Positions 42,241 to 50,132 of a stretch of 55,705 nt of DNA are shown here, in pieces (positions within the stretch are counted from its first letter, which is position 1; the number at the start of each line of letters is the position of its first letter). The stretch is from assembly GCA_002839335.1 (NCBI GenBank), contig PGXU01000019.1, positions 1 through 55,705 of the forward strand, in the 5' to 3' direction. The position numbers were made by a program, and so were the translations under genes. The notes beneath the pieces were generated by a model, which ran no database searches, was not told where the DNA came from, and saw nothing but the letters and a program-made list of their open reading frames with translations. This stretch comes from Spirochaetae bacterium HGW-Spirochaetae-4. Lineage in GTDB: Bacteria; Spirochaetota; Spirochaetia; Sphaerochaetales; Sphaerochaetaceae.

Positions 42241-42351
42241 CATTTTTTTTCACAATCCTGCGACAAGTCTAAGGCAAACTAATGTCATGACATGCAATTA
42301 TTTAGGAGTATTTCTTTCAAGGTTTTAAAATTATTAGATAAAAAAAGGACT

Positions 42352-42966
42352 TCAGCGTATGACTTTGGTATCGGCAATCACCTTCCGCATAGCTATCTTT
42401 CCACCCTCCGAATTGGGTTTCCAGAAAGAACGTTGGGGGGTCCTTTGGTCAATTTTGAATCCAAGATCCTCATACATGCGGATAGCCCTAAAATTCATCT
42501 CCGCAACTTCAAGCAGGTATTCGCTATAAGGGAGATTACGCAAGAGGTACCGTTGCATGGCACTGGATATTCCCATTCCACGGAATGCGGTATCGGTTGC
42601 CGCGGAGTCTATGTAGCATTGCGACTCGGAAAGATCCAGCGGGCGCTCAAGGACTCCGCGCAGTCTGAAGAATGCGACATGTCCTCTCACAAATCCCAAT
42701 CGCGAAACCAAGGCTTCCCGCTGGAACTTGTGCGAACGTCCCTTGGCTGTGGATATGGAAACGACCCCGACAACGTTTCCATCAAGCAAGGCTACATAAT
42801 GGTTCTTGGGAACAAACGAATGTTCAAGGACATCGGCAAGCACATCGAGGTCGGTGGATATGAAGGAAAGGGGCTCATAGAAACTCGCGGCAAATATCTC
42901 GACAGCTTGCCGCAAATGGGTTTTCCCAAGCTCCGCGAGGTTCCTGAAAACCGGCTGTTCTGCCAT
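42352..42966 (-). CDS. GNAT-family N-acetyltransferase
   Basis: A 204-residue acetyltransferase. The acetyl-CoA region is seen in the second half: C-Y-I-D-S-A-A-T...F-R-G-M-G-I-S-S-A-M (the R-G-x-G loop), then L-E-V-A-E-M-N-F-R-A-I-R-M-Y-E-D-L-G-F. I start at 42966 after GGAGGG; an open frame continues 46 codons upstream without a ribosome binding site. Substrate unknown. Confidence 0.85.
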   Translation of the reverse strand: MAEQPVFRNLAELGKTHLRQAVEIFAASFYEPLSFISTDLDVLADVLEHSFVPKNHYVALLDGNVVGVVSISTAKGRSHKFQREALVSRLGFVRGHVAFFRLRGVLERPLDLSESQCYIDSAATDTAFRGMGISSAMQRYLLRNLPYSEYLLEVAEMNFRAIRMYEDLGFKIDQRTPQRSFWKPNSEGGKIAMRKVIADTKVIR

Positions 42967-43104
42967 GCGGATCCCTCCCTCTACAAGTATGGTACTACCA
43001 TAAATGAGTTTGGGAAAGAGAAAAGTTACAAAAATTGTATGAAGACTATAGGATTTCCATATAGAAGTTGAACCATTATGAAAAGGAGCCTGGAAATTCA
43101 ACAA

Positions 43105-44769
43105 TTACGACCGACGTTGCTTTTCCTCGAACTTACCCAAGGCCAGGTAGCGTTCATACAACTTGTCGTACACACCGGCACGTTGCCTATCAGGAGTGTG
43201 GACTCTTCCCATACCGGCGCACAAAGCCTTCTGTGCAGAGGGAATATCGGGGTACAGGCCCGCGGCGACCGAAGCGAAAGCCGCCGCCCCGATCGCAGGA
43301 GCCTGGTCGTCGCTAGTCACATGGATATCGCGTCCGGTGACATCGGCAAGAATCTGCATACCGATATGGCTCTTACGCGCGACCCCACCTATTGCGACAA
43401 TCTTATCAACCTTGACACCACCGGATTCGAAGCATTCGAGAATAGCCCGGGCTCCGTAGGCTGTGGATTCGAGTAGCATCCGCATGATCGAAGGAGCATC
43501 GGTACCCAATGTAAGTCCCGACAAAGCACCCTTTAGCGTCTGATCTGCATTCGGGGTTCTCCTTCCGTTGATCCAGTCGAGTGCGACTGGAGAATTCTCG
43601 GTAGGCTCAAGGGTCTCCGCTTCCTTTTCCAGCGCGGCAAGAACCTTTTTCTCCATTGCCTTGGCAACCTCGGCATCGATTGAAAGCCCCATGTTGTCTA
43701 TCGGCCACATGAGTACATTGCGGAACCATGCGTAGAAATCACCGTATGCGGATTGGCCGGCTTCGTATCCGATGTATCCCGGTACTACCGACCCGTCGAC
43801 TTGCCCCGCGATTCCGGCAACACGTTGTTCGGACTCCCCTGCCCCTGGCTGGGAGCCGATGATGATATCGCAGGTACTTGTCCCGATACTCTTTACCATG
43901 ACGCCCTCGGCCACATGGCCACCGACAGCCCCGATATGCGCATCGTACGCACCGACACAGACGACCGTGCCGGCAGGCAAGCCCAGACGGGAAGCCCACT
44001 CGGCTGTAAGGGTGCCGGCCGCTACGTCCGATGTATAGGTGTCTGTCCCAAGGCTTGCATGGATTTTCACAAGGAAGGGATGCAACTTTCCGAGGAATTC
44101 AGGTGATGGATATCCGCCCCAGGAGGCGTGCCAGGCTATCTTGTGCCCGGCAGCACACCTGCTGCGCTTCACCTTGTCATATGCTGTGGTTCCGGTCAGA
44201 AGTGCCGGGAACCAGTCGCAATGTTCCATAGCTCCCCCGGCAGCCTCGAGCACAGCCCCACCCCTTCTTGCCACGTGGAGCAGTTTTGACCAAAACCATT
44301 CGGATGAGTAGGTTCCCCCCATGTATTGGGTGAAATCCGTTCCACCCCAACTATGGGAGAGTGCATTGAAATCATCCGCTTCCTTCACGGCGGTGTGGTC
44401 TTTCCAAAGAATGAACATGGCATCGGGATCGTCCTCGAATCGGGGATCCAGTGCCAGGGGATTTCCCTTCGCATCGCACAATGTGGGAGTCGAACCGGTG
44501 GTATCCACACATACAGCCCTGATATTCGCCATAGCCTCGGGACAGGTCAAGGCAGCTTCGTGAACAGCGGTCTCGAAACTTTCGATATAATCCAAAGGAT
44601 GTTGTCTGAATTGGTTGTTTTTCGGGTCGCAATACAGTCCCTTGCCCCACCGGCTATAGTTGGACACCGATGAGCCGGCCATTTTACCATTCGCCGCATC
44701 GATGACGACCACCCGCACAGAATCAGAACCAAAATCGGCTCCAAGCACATAGTTTTTAGCTGTTTCCAT
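43105..44769 (-). CDS. araB: Ribulokinase
   Basis: A 554-residue FGGY-family kinase of the ribulokinase subgroup. It has the N-terminal phosphate loop G-A-D-F-G-S-D-S-V-R, D-T-T-G-S-T, C-V-G-A-Y-D-A-H-I-G (catalytic aspartate) and the late G-G-V-A-R-K-S. Length and R-R-T-P-N-A-D block fit AraB. No araA, araD or arabinose transporter is beside it. It could act on L-ribulose, or supply a phosphorylated ketose to the neighbouring regulon. No regulon palindrome is seen upstream. Confidence 0.88.
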   Translation of the reverse strand: METAKNYVLGADFGSDSVRVVVIDAANGKMAGSSVSNYSRWGKGLYCDPKNNQFRQHPLDYIESFETAVHEAALTCPEAMANIRAVCVDTTGSTPTLCDAKGNPLALDPRFEDDPDAMFILWKDHTAVKEADDFNALSHSWGGTDFTQYMGGTYSSEWFWSKLLHVARRGGAVLEAAGGAMEHCDWFPALLTGTTAYDKVKRSRCAAGHKIAWHASWGGYPSPEFLGKLHPFLVKIHASLGTDTYTSDVAAGTLTAEWASRLGLPAGTVVCVGAYDAHIGAVGGHVAEGVMVKSIGTSTCDIIIGSQPGAGESEQRVAGIAGQVDGSVVPGYIGYEAGQSAYGDFYAWFRNVLMWPIDNMGLSIDAEVAKAMEKKVLAALEKEAETLEPTENSPVALDWINGRRTPNADQTLKGALSGLTLGTDAPSIMRMLLESTAYGARAILECFESGGVKVDKIVAIGGVARKSHIGMQILADVTGRDIHVTSDDQAPAIGAAAFASVAAGLYPDIPSAQKALCAGMGRVHTPDRQRAGVYDKLYERYLALGKFEEKQRRS

Positions 44770-44881
44770 TTGACATGAAACTCCTTTGCCTTTCAGGACC
44801 GTATAATCAACGACCTACATATTTGCTCAATTATAGAGAGGCTGCGGGTTGGATGCAAGGTAAAATATCGACCTATTTGTA

Positions 44882-45460
44882 TCAGAGGTGTTCGAGTGCG
44901 TCATTCAGAAGCACAAAGTGACAATGGCCTTCCCAAACACCAGCAACCTTCAGGTAGCGGCTGCTGTACCCTTCTTCCACAAACCCCAACTTCTCGACCA
45001 ACCTGACCGATGCATGGTTGCCTGGCATGATATTCGCCTCGATGCGATGTAGCCGATAGCGTTCGAAAGCTATGTGTATCACCTGTTCCACAGCCTCGGT
45101 CATATAGCCATGGCTGGTTTGGCTGCGAGCTATCCGATATCCGAGGAAGCAGGACCGGAACGCTCCATATATGATATTGCTCAGTGCCACCGACCCGATC
45201 ACTTCATCTTCCCCGGTTCGCTTGAGGTACAGATACAAGGCGGTTCCGTTGAGGTTTTCGATATCCTGGCGGATAAGCATTGACCGGAGATGCTCCAATT
45301 CATAGAAATCGTCGTCCCGCAATGGTTCCCAAGGTGCATGGAATACCCTGTTCTCCATAAAGAAGGCCTGAACGGCATGCACATCGATTCCCGAGGGTTG
45401 CTCTAGGACCAGCCGCTCGGTTGTGATCCGTTCCGACAGAAAGGAGATTGTCGCGTCCAT
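44882..45460 (-). CDS. GNAT-family N-acetyltransferase (RimJ/RimL type)
   Basis: A 192-residue acetyltransferase of the ribosomal-protein-acetylase group: T-T-E-R-L-V-L near the N-terminus, G-S-V-A-L-S-N-I, T-E-A-V-E-Q-V-I-H-I-A-F, R-I-E-A-N-I-M-P-G-N-H-A-S-V-R-L-V-E-K-L-G-F. The start at 45460 follows GAGGAGGGA; ten extra upstream codons lie across that site. Target unknown. Confidence 0.87.
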   Translation of the reverse strand: MDATISFLSERITTERLVLEQPSGIDVHAVQAFFMENRVFHAPWEPLRDDDFYELEHLRSMLIRQDIENLNGTALYLYLKRTGEDEVIGSVALSNIIYGAFRSCFLGYRIARSQTSHGYMTEAVEQVIHIAFERYRLHRIEANIMPGNHASVRLVEKLGFVEEGYSSRYLKVAGVWEGHCHFVLLNDALEHL

Positions 45461-45514
45461 GGGTCCCTCCTCTTGCCCTACAAGTGGCAAATCGCTAACA
45501 AATCCTATTGCCGC

Positions 45515-46054
45515 CTACAGTTGGGAGACATTGGTAATCGGCAACCAAAGGTTCTGCCTCTCCTTCTCCAGGATTTTCACGCCAAATCTTTGGCTTCGGC
45601 TGTTTTCCCGCTCCACCGTCAACAGGTCAAATTTGTGTATCGATGAAAAACCGAATTCCTTCGTACCGGCTACGGTCTGGACAATGTATACCCGCCGATT
45701 GATGATAGAAGCGAACTCCAGCGATTTGAGACAGGTTTCGGAACGTATGGAATTTTCTGTTGCCAAGAAGATGTATACTTCCGATTTCGCTATGCGGAAT
45801 TTGAGGTCCCGCATGGCATCGTTGCGAAACTCATCGGTAAAATCCCCCGAGTCCCAATCGAAGAACGCATCGATACCAGCCTTCTGGAGAAGTACGATGA
45901 AGCCTTCGACCATACGGAAAGATTCCATACTATGGCTGATATAGATGCGTCTCTTGGGTATCTTTGCGAGCCGACTGCCGGGATAGTACTCCTGGTTGTC
46001 CTTTTCGCGATAAAGGGATGCCGCTTGCAACAACAGCGTCTGATCAATTGCCAT
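45515..46054 (-). CDS. Stand-alone TIR-like domain protein
   Basis: A 179-residue protein. Residues about 35-125 look like a TIR fold: R-R-I-Y-I-S-H-S (35-42), A-F-F-D-W-D-S-G (63-70), V-Y-I-F-L-A-T-E-N-S (93-102) and S-E-T-C-L-K-S-L-E-F-A (105-115). The usual W-C-x-x-E NADase glutamate position is S111, with E113 two residues on. There is no receptor or effector domain and no Thoeris-like partner beside it. Role unknown: signalling, defence or inactive adaptor. Confidence 0.65.
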   Translation of the reverse strand: MAIDQTLLLQAASLYREKDNQEYYPGSRLAKIPKRRIYISHSMESFRMVEGFIVLLQKAGIDAFFDWDSGDFTDEFRNDAMRDLKFRIAKSEVYIFLATENSIRSETCLKSLEFASIINRRVYIVQTVAGTKEFGFSSIHKFDLLTVERENSRSQRFGVKILEKERQNLWLPITNVSQL

Positions 46055-46111
46055 CCGAGCCTCTTTTAAAAATTCTTCGCAATATGGGGTTCACGGAATT
46101 CGCCATGCGGC

Positions 46112-46591
46112 TCAATAGTCTTCCCGTACTCCGAACTCCGCATGCTCGACCCAGTTCTCGGGCCGTTCCACCATAACGATGATATCATCGATAAGATCAT
46201 AATGCCTGCGTTCTTCTTCGATTATATTGGCAAGGGCTCGTTTTTGTTTGACGTCCGTGACCAGTTCGTGTTGCTCGGAATAGAACTCGATGCTCTTCAG
46301 TTCGATCTCCAAGGCATCCTCATACAAGGCCAATTGGTTTTCCTCACCCAGGAAATCCGCTTTCGAGAATTTCTTGAAAATCTGGGCTGCCCGTACAGAG
46401 GCATCTGTAGTACTTGCAGGAATGCTGGTATTGGCCTTCATCGCTTCAAATATCGCCTTGTGCCGGTCTTCATCATCGGCCAGCATCTTGAATATGTTCT
46501 TGAATCCCTCCGACGTCGCCTTGTTCACCAAGTCCCTATAAAAGGCGGCTCCTTCAGTTTCCATCCGAATAGCAATGTCAAATAGTTCCAT
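46112..46591 (-). CDS. Ferritin-like (rubrerythrin-type) di-iron protein
   Basis: A 159-residue helical protein. Two helix pairs carry E-x(n)-E-x-x-H: first pair E14 with E41-x-x-H44, second pair in the E-I-E-L-K-S-I-E-F-Y and E-E-E-R-R-H blocks. This is the rubrerythrin/ferritin-like arrangement, without a C-terminal rubredoxin domain. It may protect against oxidants in an anaerobe. The ATG at 46591 follows AGGAGGAGG; 22 upstream in-frame codons are unsupported. Confidence 0.87.
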   Translation of the reverse strand: MELFDIAIRMETEGAAFYRDLVNKATSEGFKNIFKMLADDEDRHKAIFEAMKANTSIPASTTDASVRAAQIFKKFSKADFLGEENQLALYEDALEIELKSIEFYSEQHELVTDVKQKRALANIIEEERRHYDLIDDIIVMVERPENWVEHAEFGVREDY

Positions 46592-46925
46592 GACAACCTC
46601 CTCCTGCGTTATGGGAATAGTATCAAGGTCTTGTCCTGTTTGCAAGGGAGAATACATAGGTCACAAGTTGTATCTATTGGTGAGATTCAGTGAAATTTGA
46701 AAAAATAACATAAATTATGACACAATATTCATGTACATTCGGGTAAATTATTGATTAATGTGAAATATATAATAAAATTTCGTTAGCGGAACATACATAT
46801 TTCGATTTGTCAAGAATTTTCTCGTTTATTTTATCCAAACCTATTGCATATCTTTCCAAAAGTATCGATACTATAGGTGTGGTTACGGAAAGTACCACCA
46901 TGAACGACACATAAGGAGGGGTCAC
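46592..46925. other. AT-rich intergenic region
   Basis: This 334-base gap between divergent genes is visibly AT-rich compared with its flanks, especially 46670-46860. No supported gene; a 67-codon minus-strand frame has no ribosome binding site or recognisable motif. A possible plus-strand promoter is listed separately. Confidence 0.5.
46845..46874 (+). promoter_or_regulatory. Candidate promoter for the small conserved gene
   Basis: TTGCAT (46845-46850), 18-base spacer, TACTAT (46869-46874), about 50 bases before the ATG at 46926. Confidence 0.4.
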
Positions 46926-47333
46926 ATGAAAAATGACACCAGCAACGCAAGGATGCAATATCTGAAGGCTAGCACTGGTTCCGTGTTCAACGATACAGAT
47001 TACCAGGCCCTATCCAACCAGATAGAAGTGCACAAGTACCTGATCAACCAGACGATTCCATGGACTATCAGTTGGGACGACGCAGCGTTCTCTTGGGTAG
47101 AGAATGTATTCCACCCCATCATGCAGGTAGTGGACCGCTGGGAAGTAAGCTCCGCGTTCCCGACACTCGGCCGGTCGCAGCTGTACTTCGATATCTCGAA
47201 CCATTGGTACTACCTGTTGGAGAAGGATCCGCACATCTCGGCCCACTATGCAGCGATCGAATACGCCGCACAGTATGGAAAAGGACTCGGAAGACTGTTC
47301 TCCAGACTACAATTGCCACGCAACGTAGCGTAA
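46926..47333 (+). CDS. Conserved small protein resembling the C-terminal part of DUF4032/ParB-like proteins
   Basis: A 135-residue cytoplasmic protein with a strong AAGGAGGGG. Its middle (Y-Q-A-L-S...V-H-K-Y-L-I-N, W-V-E-N-V-F-H-P-I-M, L-Y-F-D-I-S-N-H-W-Y-Y-L) recalls from memory the C-terminal region of larger bacterial proteins with a ParB-like N-terminus annotated DUF4032. The N-terminal half of such proteins is absent and there is no sign of a frameshift upstream. I cannot assign a function. Repeat copy 3 starts 22 bases after its stop. Confidence 0.6.
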   Translation: MKNDTSNARMQYLKASTGSVFNDTDYQALSNQIEVHKYLINQTIPWTISWDDAAFSWVENVFHPIMQVVDRWEVSSAFPTLGRSQLYFDISNHWYYLLEKDPHISAHYAAIEYAAQYGKGLGRLFSRLQLPRNVA

Positions 47334-47355
47334 TATACGGATCGGCAATGAATGG

Positions 47356-47505
47356 TATCGCAACCCCAGGGCAAGCCCAGGAAAGTGGAGGCTTCGCCTC
47401 CGCTACCGCCCCACGGGGCGGGGTATCGCACCCTACGTTCCCTGCTCTCACTCGGTAATGGACCAATAGTAATTGTTCCGCTACCCTCGTTTCGTTGGGG
47501 AATGA
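47356..47505. repeat. Dispersed intergenic repeat, copy 3 (full length)
   Basis: Contains the lead CCCCAGGGCAAGCCCAGG, hairpin GGAGGC-TTC-GCCTCC (47387-47401), hairpin CCGCCCC-AC-GGGGCGG (47406-47421), CCTACGTTCCCTGC and the GGACCAAT...ATTGTTCC stem, ending CGTTTCGTTGGGGAATG. Stem sequences are kept relative to copy 2 while the loops differ (TTC/TAA, AC/AA). Confidence 0.85.
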
Positions 47506-47508
47506 AAG

Positions 47509-47536
47509 GAAAGGCTGCACGAACGTGCAGCCTTTC
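47509..47536 (-). terminator. Terminator of the 5'-nucleotidase gene
   Basis: Perfect stem GAAAGGCTGCACG / CGTGCAGCCTTTC with a two-base loop, 21 bases past the minus-strand stop. The following run is CCTTTCATT, only moderately T-rich. Confidence 0.7.
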
Positions 47537-47557
47537 GTGTATCCACTCCCCAGAAAT

Positions 47558-49342
47558 CTATTTGACCACACCTTGCTTTCTGAGCTCATCCACATTCAAG
47601 GAAGCGGCATAGGGTACATCCAGTTTTCCCGCATTCACCAAATCAACCACTTGTTTCCGGTAGGGAGACGAAAGATCGACACCGACAATCTTCCAGTTGT
47701 TGTCTACCTTCGGAACGATAGTACCCTGTTCCTTTATGTATTCGACCAACATGTCCCTGATCGAATTGGGCGACTCCCATTCACGTTTCCCGGCAACCAG
47801 TTTCTGTGCTTTCAAAGCGGACGAATACCGGTAGTTGTTCACCGCGAGGGTCAACTGTGTGGTATCGGCCAACGGCTTGCCCTTGTACATCACGTTCACT
47901 ATGCGCTTGCCCACCGGTTGCGAGAGATCGATCTGGTAATCGACTCCGGCGAACATATCGTACAGGTATCCCGGCTTCTCGGGATTGAAACTGATCGACA
48001 TATCGCCTGGGACCCATTGGTTGTAACAGGCCGCGGACCATTCCATGTAAGCCTTCAATTCGGCACCGGTCACCGGAACACGGTAGAGGGTGTTGTCATA
48101 CTTGTAGATTCCGAAAATGGTACCATAGTTTATATCACCGGCTGGAATGTCGCTGGTATCCGCAAACAACGCTGCGGCCGAAACGTCCGCACCACTGTTT
48201 TTCAGCTGTACCATATTGATCAGATCCATGACAGCGGTATCGCGCAACTTTCCTTCCGGGATTCCCATGATCTCGTTTTTCGGTTGGAAATCGACAGCGG
48301 CTTTTCCAAAGATACCACCACTTGGCGTTCCATCGGCCGAGGGGGCTCCCCCTGTAATGAAATCACGGGTCGCCTTATGTGCTTCAGCAATGAAAGGATG
48401 CTCCTGAATCGTCGCACTCGGGGCATAATCCGCCATATCCACCACGTTGACCGAGCGGGAAAGAACCGATTTGCGCTCGTCCAGGGCAATGTCGAACCTG
48501 ACCACTTCACGACCGAGGTTCCTCGCTCCGCCCACAACGGTAGTCCCGACTGTCTGGGCTACGGTAGTGTGCGCATGACCAAGGAGCAGCACATCGATTT
48601 CCGGACAGAGTTCCAATATCTTCTGTGCCCCGTCACTCCCTCCATCCTCATCATACTCGGGGAACAGACCTACATGCGCCGCAACGACTATGATATCAAC
48701 CTTGTCCTTGATCACATCGACCACCTTGCGGGTAGCAGGACCAACAGGAGCGAATACAAACGGGTCAACCTTCTCCCCATCCCAGCGCGGTGCATTTGGA
48801 TTGGTCAAACCAATAATTCCGATCTTCACACCGTTGCGCTCCACAATCGTGTACGGCAACGCCGCCATGGTCCCGTCGACCCTAGCCACATTCGCTCCCA
48901 AGAGGGGGAAATTCGCAAGCACCTGCAACCGTTCGATAAGTCCGGTGCCGAAGTTGTATTCGTGGTTACCCAAGGTCATGCTGTCGTATCCCAACACATT
49001 CATGGCCGTTATCACCGGATGCTCCCCGGGTCGCTTGTTGTACAGGTCGTCGGTCAGAATATTCCCTTGGATCGTGTCGCCATTGTCGACAAGGACCACA
49101 TTCGGGGCCTCTTGGCGTACCTGTTCCAGGTACGTCGCGATCCGAGCCATTCCGGTGTTCGTCGTATCCTTGTTGTTCTCATAGCTGAACCCCCATACAT
49201 TCCCATGGATATCGGTGGTGCCGATAATGGTGACAGTTTGCGGCCCCTGTGCCTCGAATGCCGCTTGGGCTCCCAACATGCCCAAGGACGCCACCATAAG
49301 GACCATGACAAACGCCAACAACCTTACATTGAACCGTTTCAT
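47558..49342 (-). CDS. Secreted 5'-nucleotidase/2',3'-cyclic phosphodiesterase family protein
   Basis: A 594-residue periplasmic phosphoesterase. Signal peptide at residues 1-26 (ending M-L-G-A-Q-A). The calcineurin-like domain has T-D-I-H-G-N, D-N-G-D-T-I-Q-G-N, G-N-H-E-Y-N-F, A-A-H-V-G and L-L-G-H-A-H, covering the di-metal ligands. The C-terminal 5'-nucleotidase domain (from about residue 330) has G-D-I-N-Y-G-T-I-F and Y-D-M-F-A-G-V-D-Y-Q-I. It likely scavenges phosphate and nucleosides. ATG 49342 follows AAAGGAG. Confidence 0.92.
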   Translation of the reverse strand: MKRFNVRLLAFVMVLMVASLGMLGAQAAFEAQGPQTVTIIGTTDIHGNVWGFSYENNKDTTNTGMARIATYLEQVRQEAPNVVLVDNGDTIQGNILTDDLYNKRPGEHPVITAMNVLGYDSMTLGNHEYNFGTGLIERLQVLANFPLLGANVARVDGTMAALPYTIVERNGVKIGIIGLTNPNAPRWDGEKVDPFVFAPVGPATRKVVDVIKDKVDIIVVAAHVGLFPEYDEDGGSDGAQKILELCPEIDVLLLGHAHTTVAQTVGTTVVGGARNLGREVVRFDIALDERKSVLSRSVNVVDMADYAPSATIQEHPFIAEAHKATRDFITGGAPSADGTPSGGIFGKAAVDFQPKNEIMGIPEGKLRDTAVMDLINMVQLKNSGADVSAAALFADTSDIPAGDINYGTIFGIYKYDNTLYRVPVTGAELKAYMEWSAACYNQWVPGDMSISFNPEKPGYLYDMFAGVDYQIDLSQPVGKRIVNVMYKGKPLADTTQLTLAVNNYRYSSALKAQKLVAGKREWESPNSIRDMLVEYIKEQGTIVPKVDNNWKIVGVDLSSPYRKQVVDLVNAGKLDVPYAASLNVDELRKQGVVK

Positions 49343-49550
49343 AAGATTCTCCTTTGCGTGTAGTGTGTGCGAGGGAGGCTCCCTTGTCCAAAGAGAGACA
49401 TCCTCCCTTCGTAGTACAACCGTCGTGTGATATCCGGATTGTACTCCCAGACGGACCACCACACAAGAACCTTTTGGAGAACTGTAACTACATCACCGAC
49501 ACCATCGGACGAATCGGATAGTATGTGGGGAATATATTGGAGGTGAATGT

Positions 49551-50126
49551 ATGGCATTGGATGGAAAACGACGGAACCCGGGACTGGTTCCGACACTGTA
49601 TGCGATTACCCTGCTATACTTTGCCCTTGGATTCGTGTCCATTCATTTCGGCATGCTGGCCTTGGCATGCATGTCCATCCCGTTCATCCTGCTTTCGGCC
49701 AGCGGAAAGAAGCTTTGGTGCCACCATTACTGCCCACGTTCCTCCCTCACGACACGCACCGGTCTCAAACGGAAAAACTGGCGACCCTTGCCTAAATCGT
49801 TTACCGATGGATTTCTTCGCAAAGTGATGTTGTGGTATTTTGGTATGAACCTGCTGTTCATCACCGGTTCTACAATACAGATCGCGATGGGCAGGATGCC
49901 ACCGATGCCGTATGTACGGCTATTCATAGCCATTCCACTCTGGCCATTGCCACAATTGGTGGAAAGCACCGGTCCCGATTGGTTGGCACACCTCTCCTAC
50001 CGACTGTATTCCATGATGCTCAGTTCGACGATCCTTGGTATTGCATTTTCCCGGATATGGCGCCCACGAGCGTGGTGTGCGGTCTGTCCAGTAGGTACCC
50101 TATTGAACAAACACACACACCCTTAG
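49551..50126 (+). CDS. Small NapH-like membrane protein with Cys-Pro Fe-S motifs
   Basis: A 191-residue membrane protein with four or so hydrophobic segments. Two cysteine motifs face the same side: C-H-H-Y-C-P (C57, C61) after the second segment and C-A-V-C-P (C176, C179) at the C-terminus. This recalls the membrane part of NapH/polyferredoxin proteins, but the usual ferredoxin 4Fe-4S repeats are missing. A membrane electron carrier or thiol-redox role is possible. The ATG follows GGAGGTG. Confidence 0.72.
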   Translation: MALDGKRRNPGLVPTLYAITLLYFALGFVSIHFGMLALACMSIPFILLSASGKKLWCHHYCPRSSLTTRTGLKRKNWRPLPKSFTDGFLRKVMLWYFGMNLLFITGSTIQIAMGRMPPMPYVRLFIAIPLWPLPQLVESTGPDWLAHLSYRLYSMMLSSTILGIAFSRIWRPRAWCAVCPVGTLLNKHTHP

Positions 50127-50132
50127 AACGTT

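Noticed and set aside
45515-46054. Thoeris defence system
   Set aside because: A TIR-like protein alone; no ThsA-like NADase effector is nearby.
46755-46958. 67-codon minus-strand frame in the AT-rich gap
   Set aside because: No ribosome binding site or motif, and it overlaps the start of the strongly supported gene at 46926.
47495-49363. 622-codon plus-strand frame opposite the 5'-nucleotidase gene
   Set aside because: Its sequence is arginine/histidine-rich and non-globular, typical of an antisense frame; the minus-strand gene has full motifs and a signal peptide.
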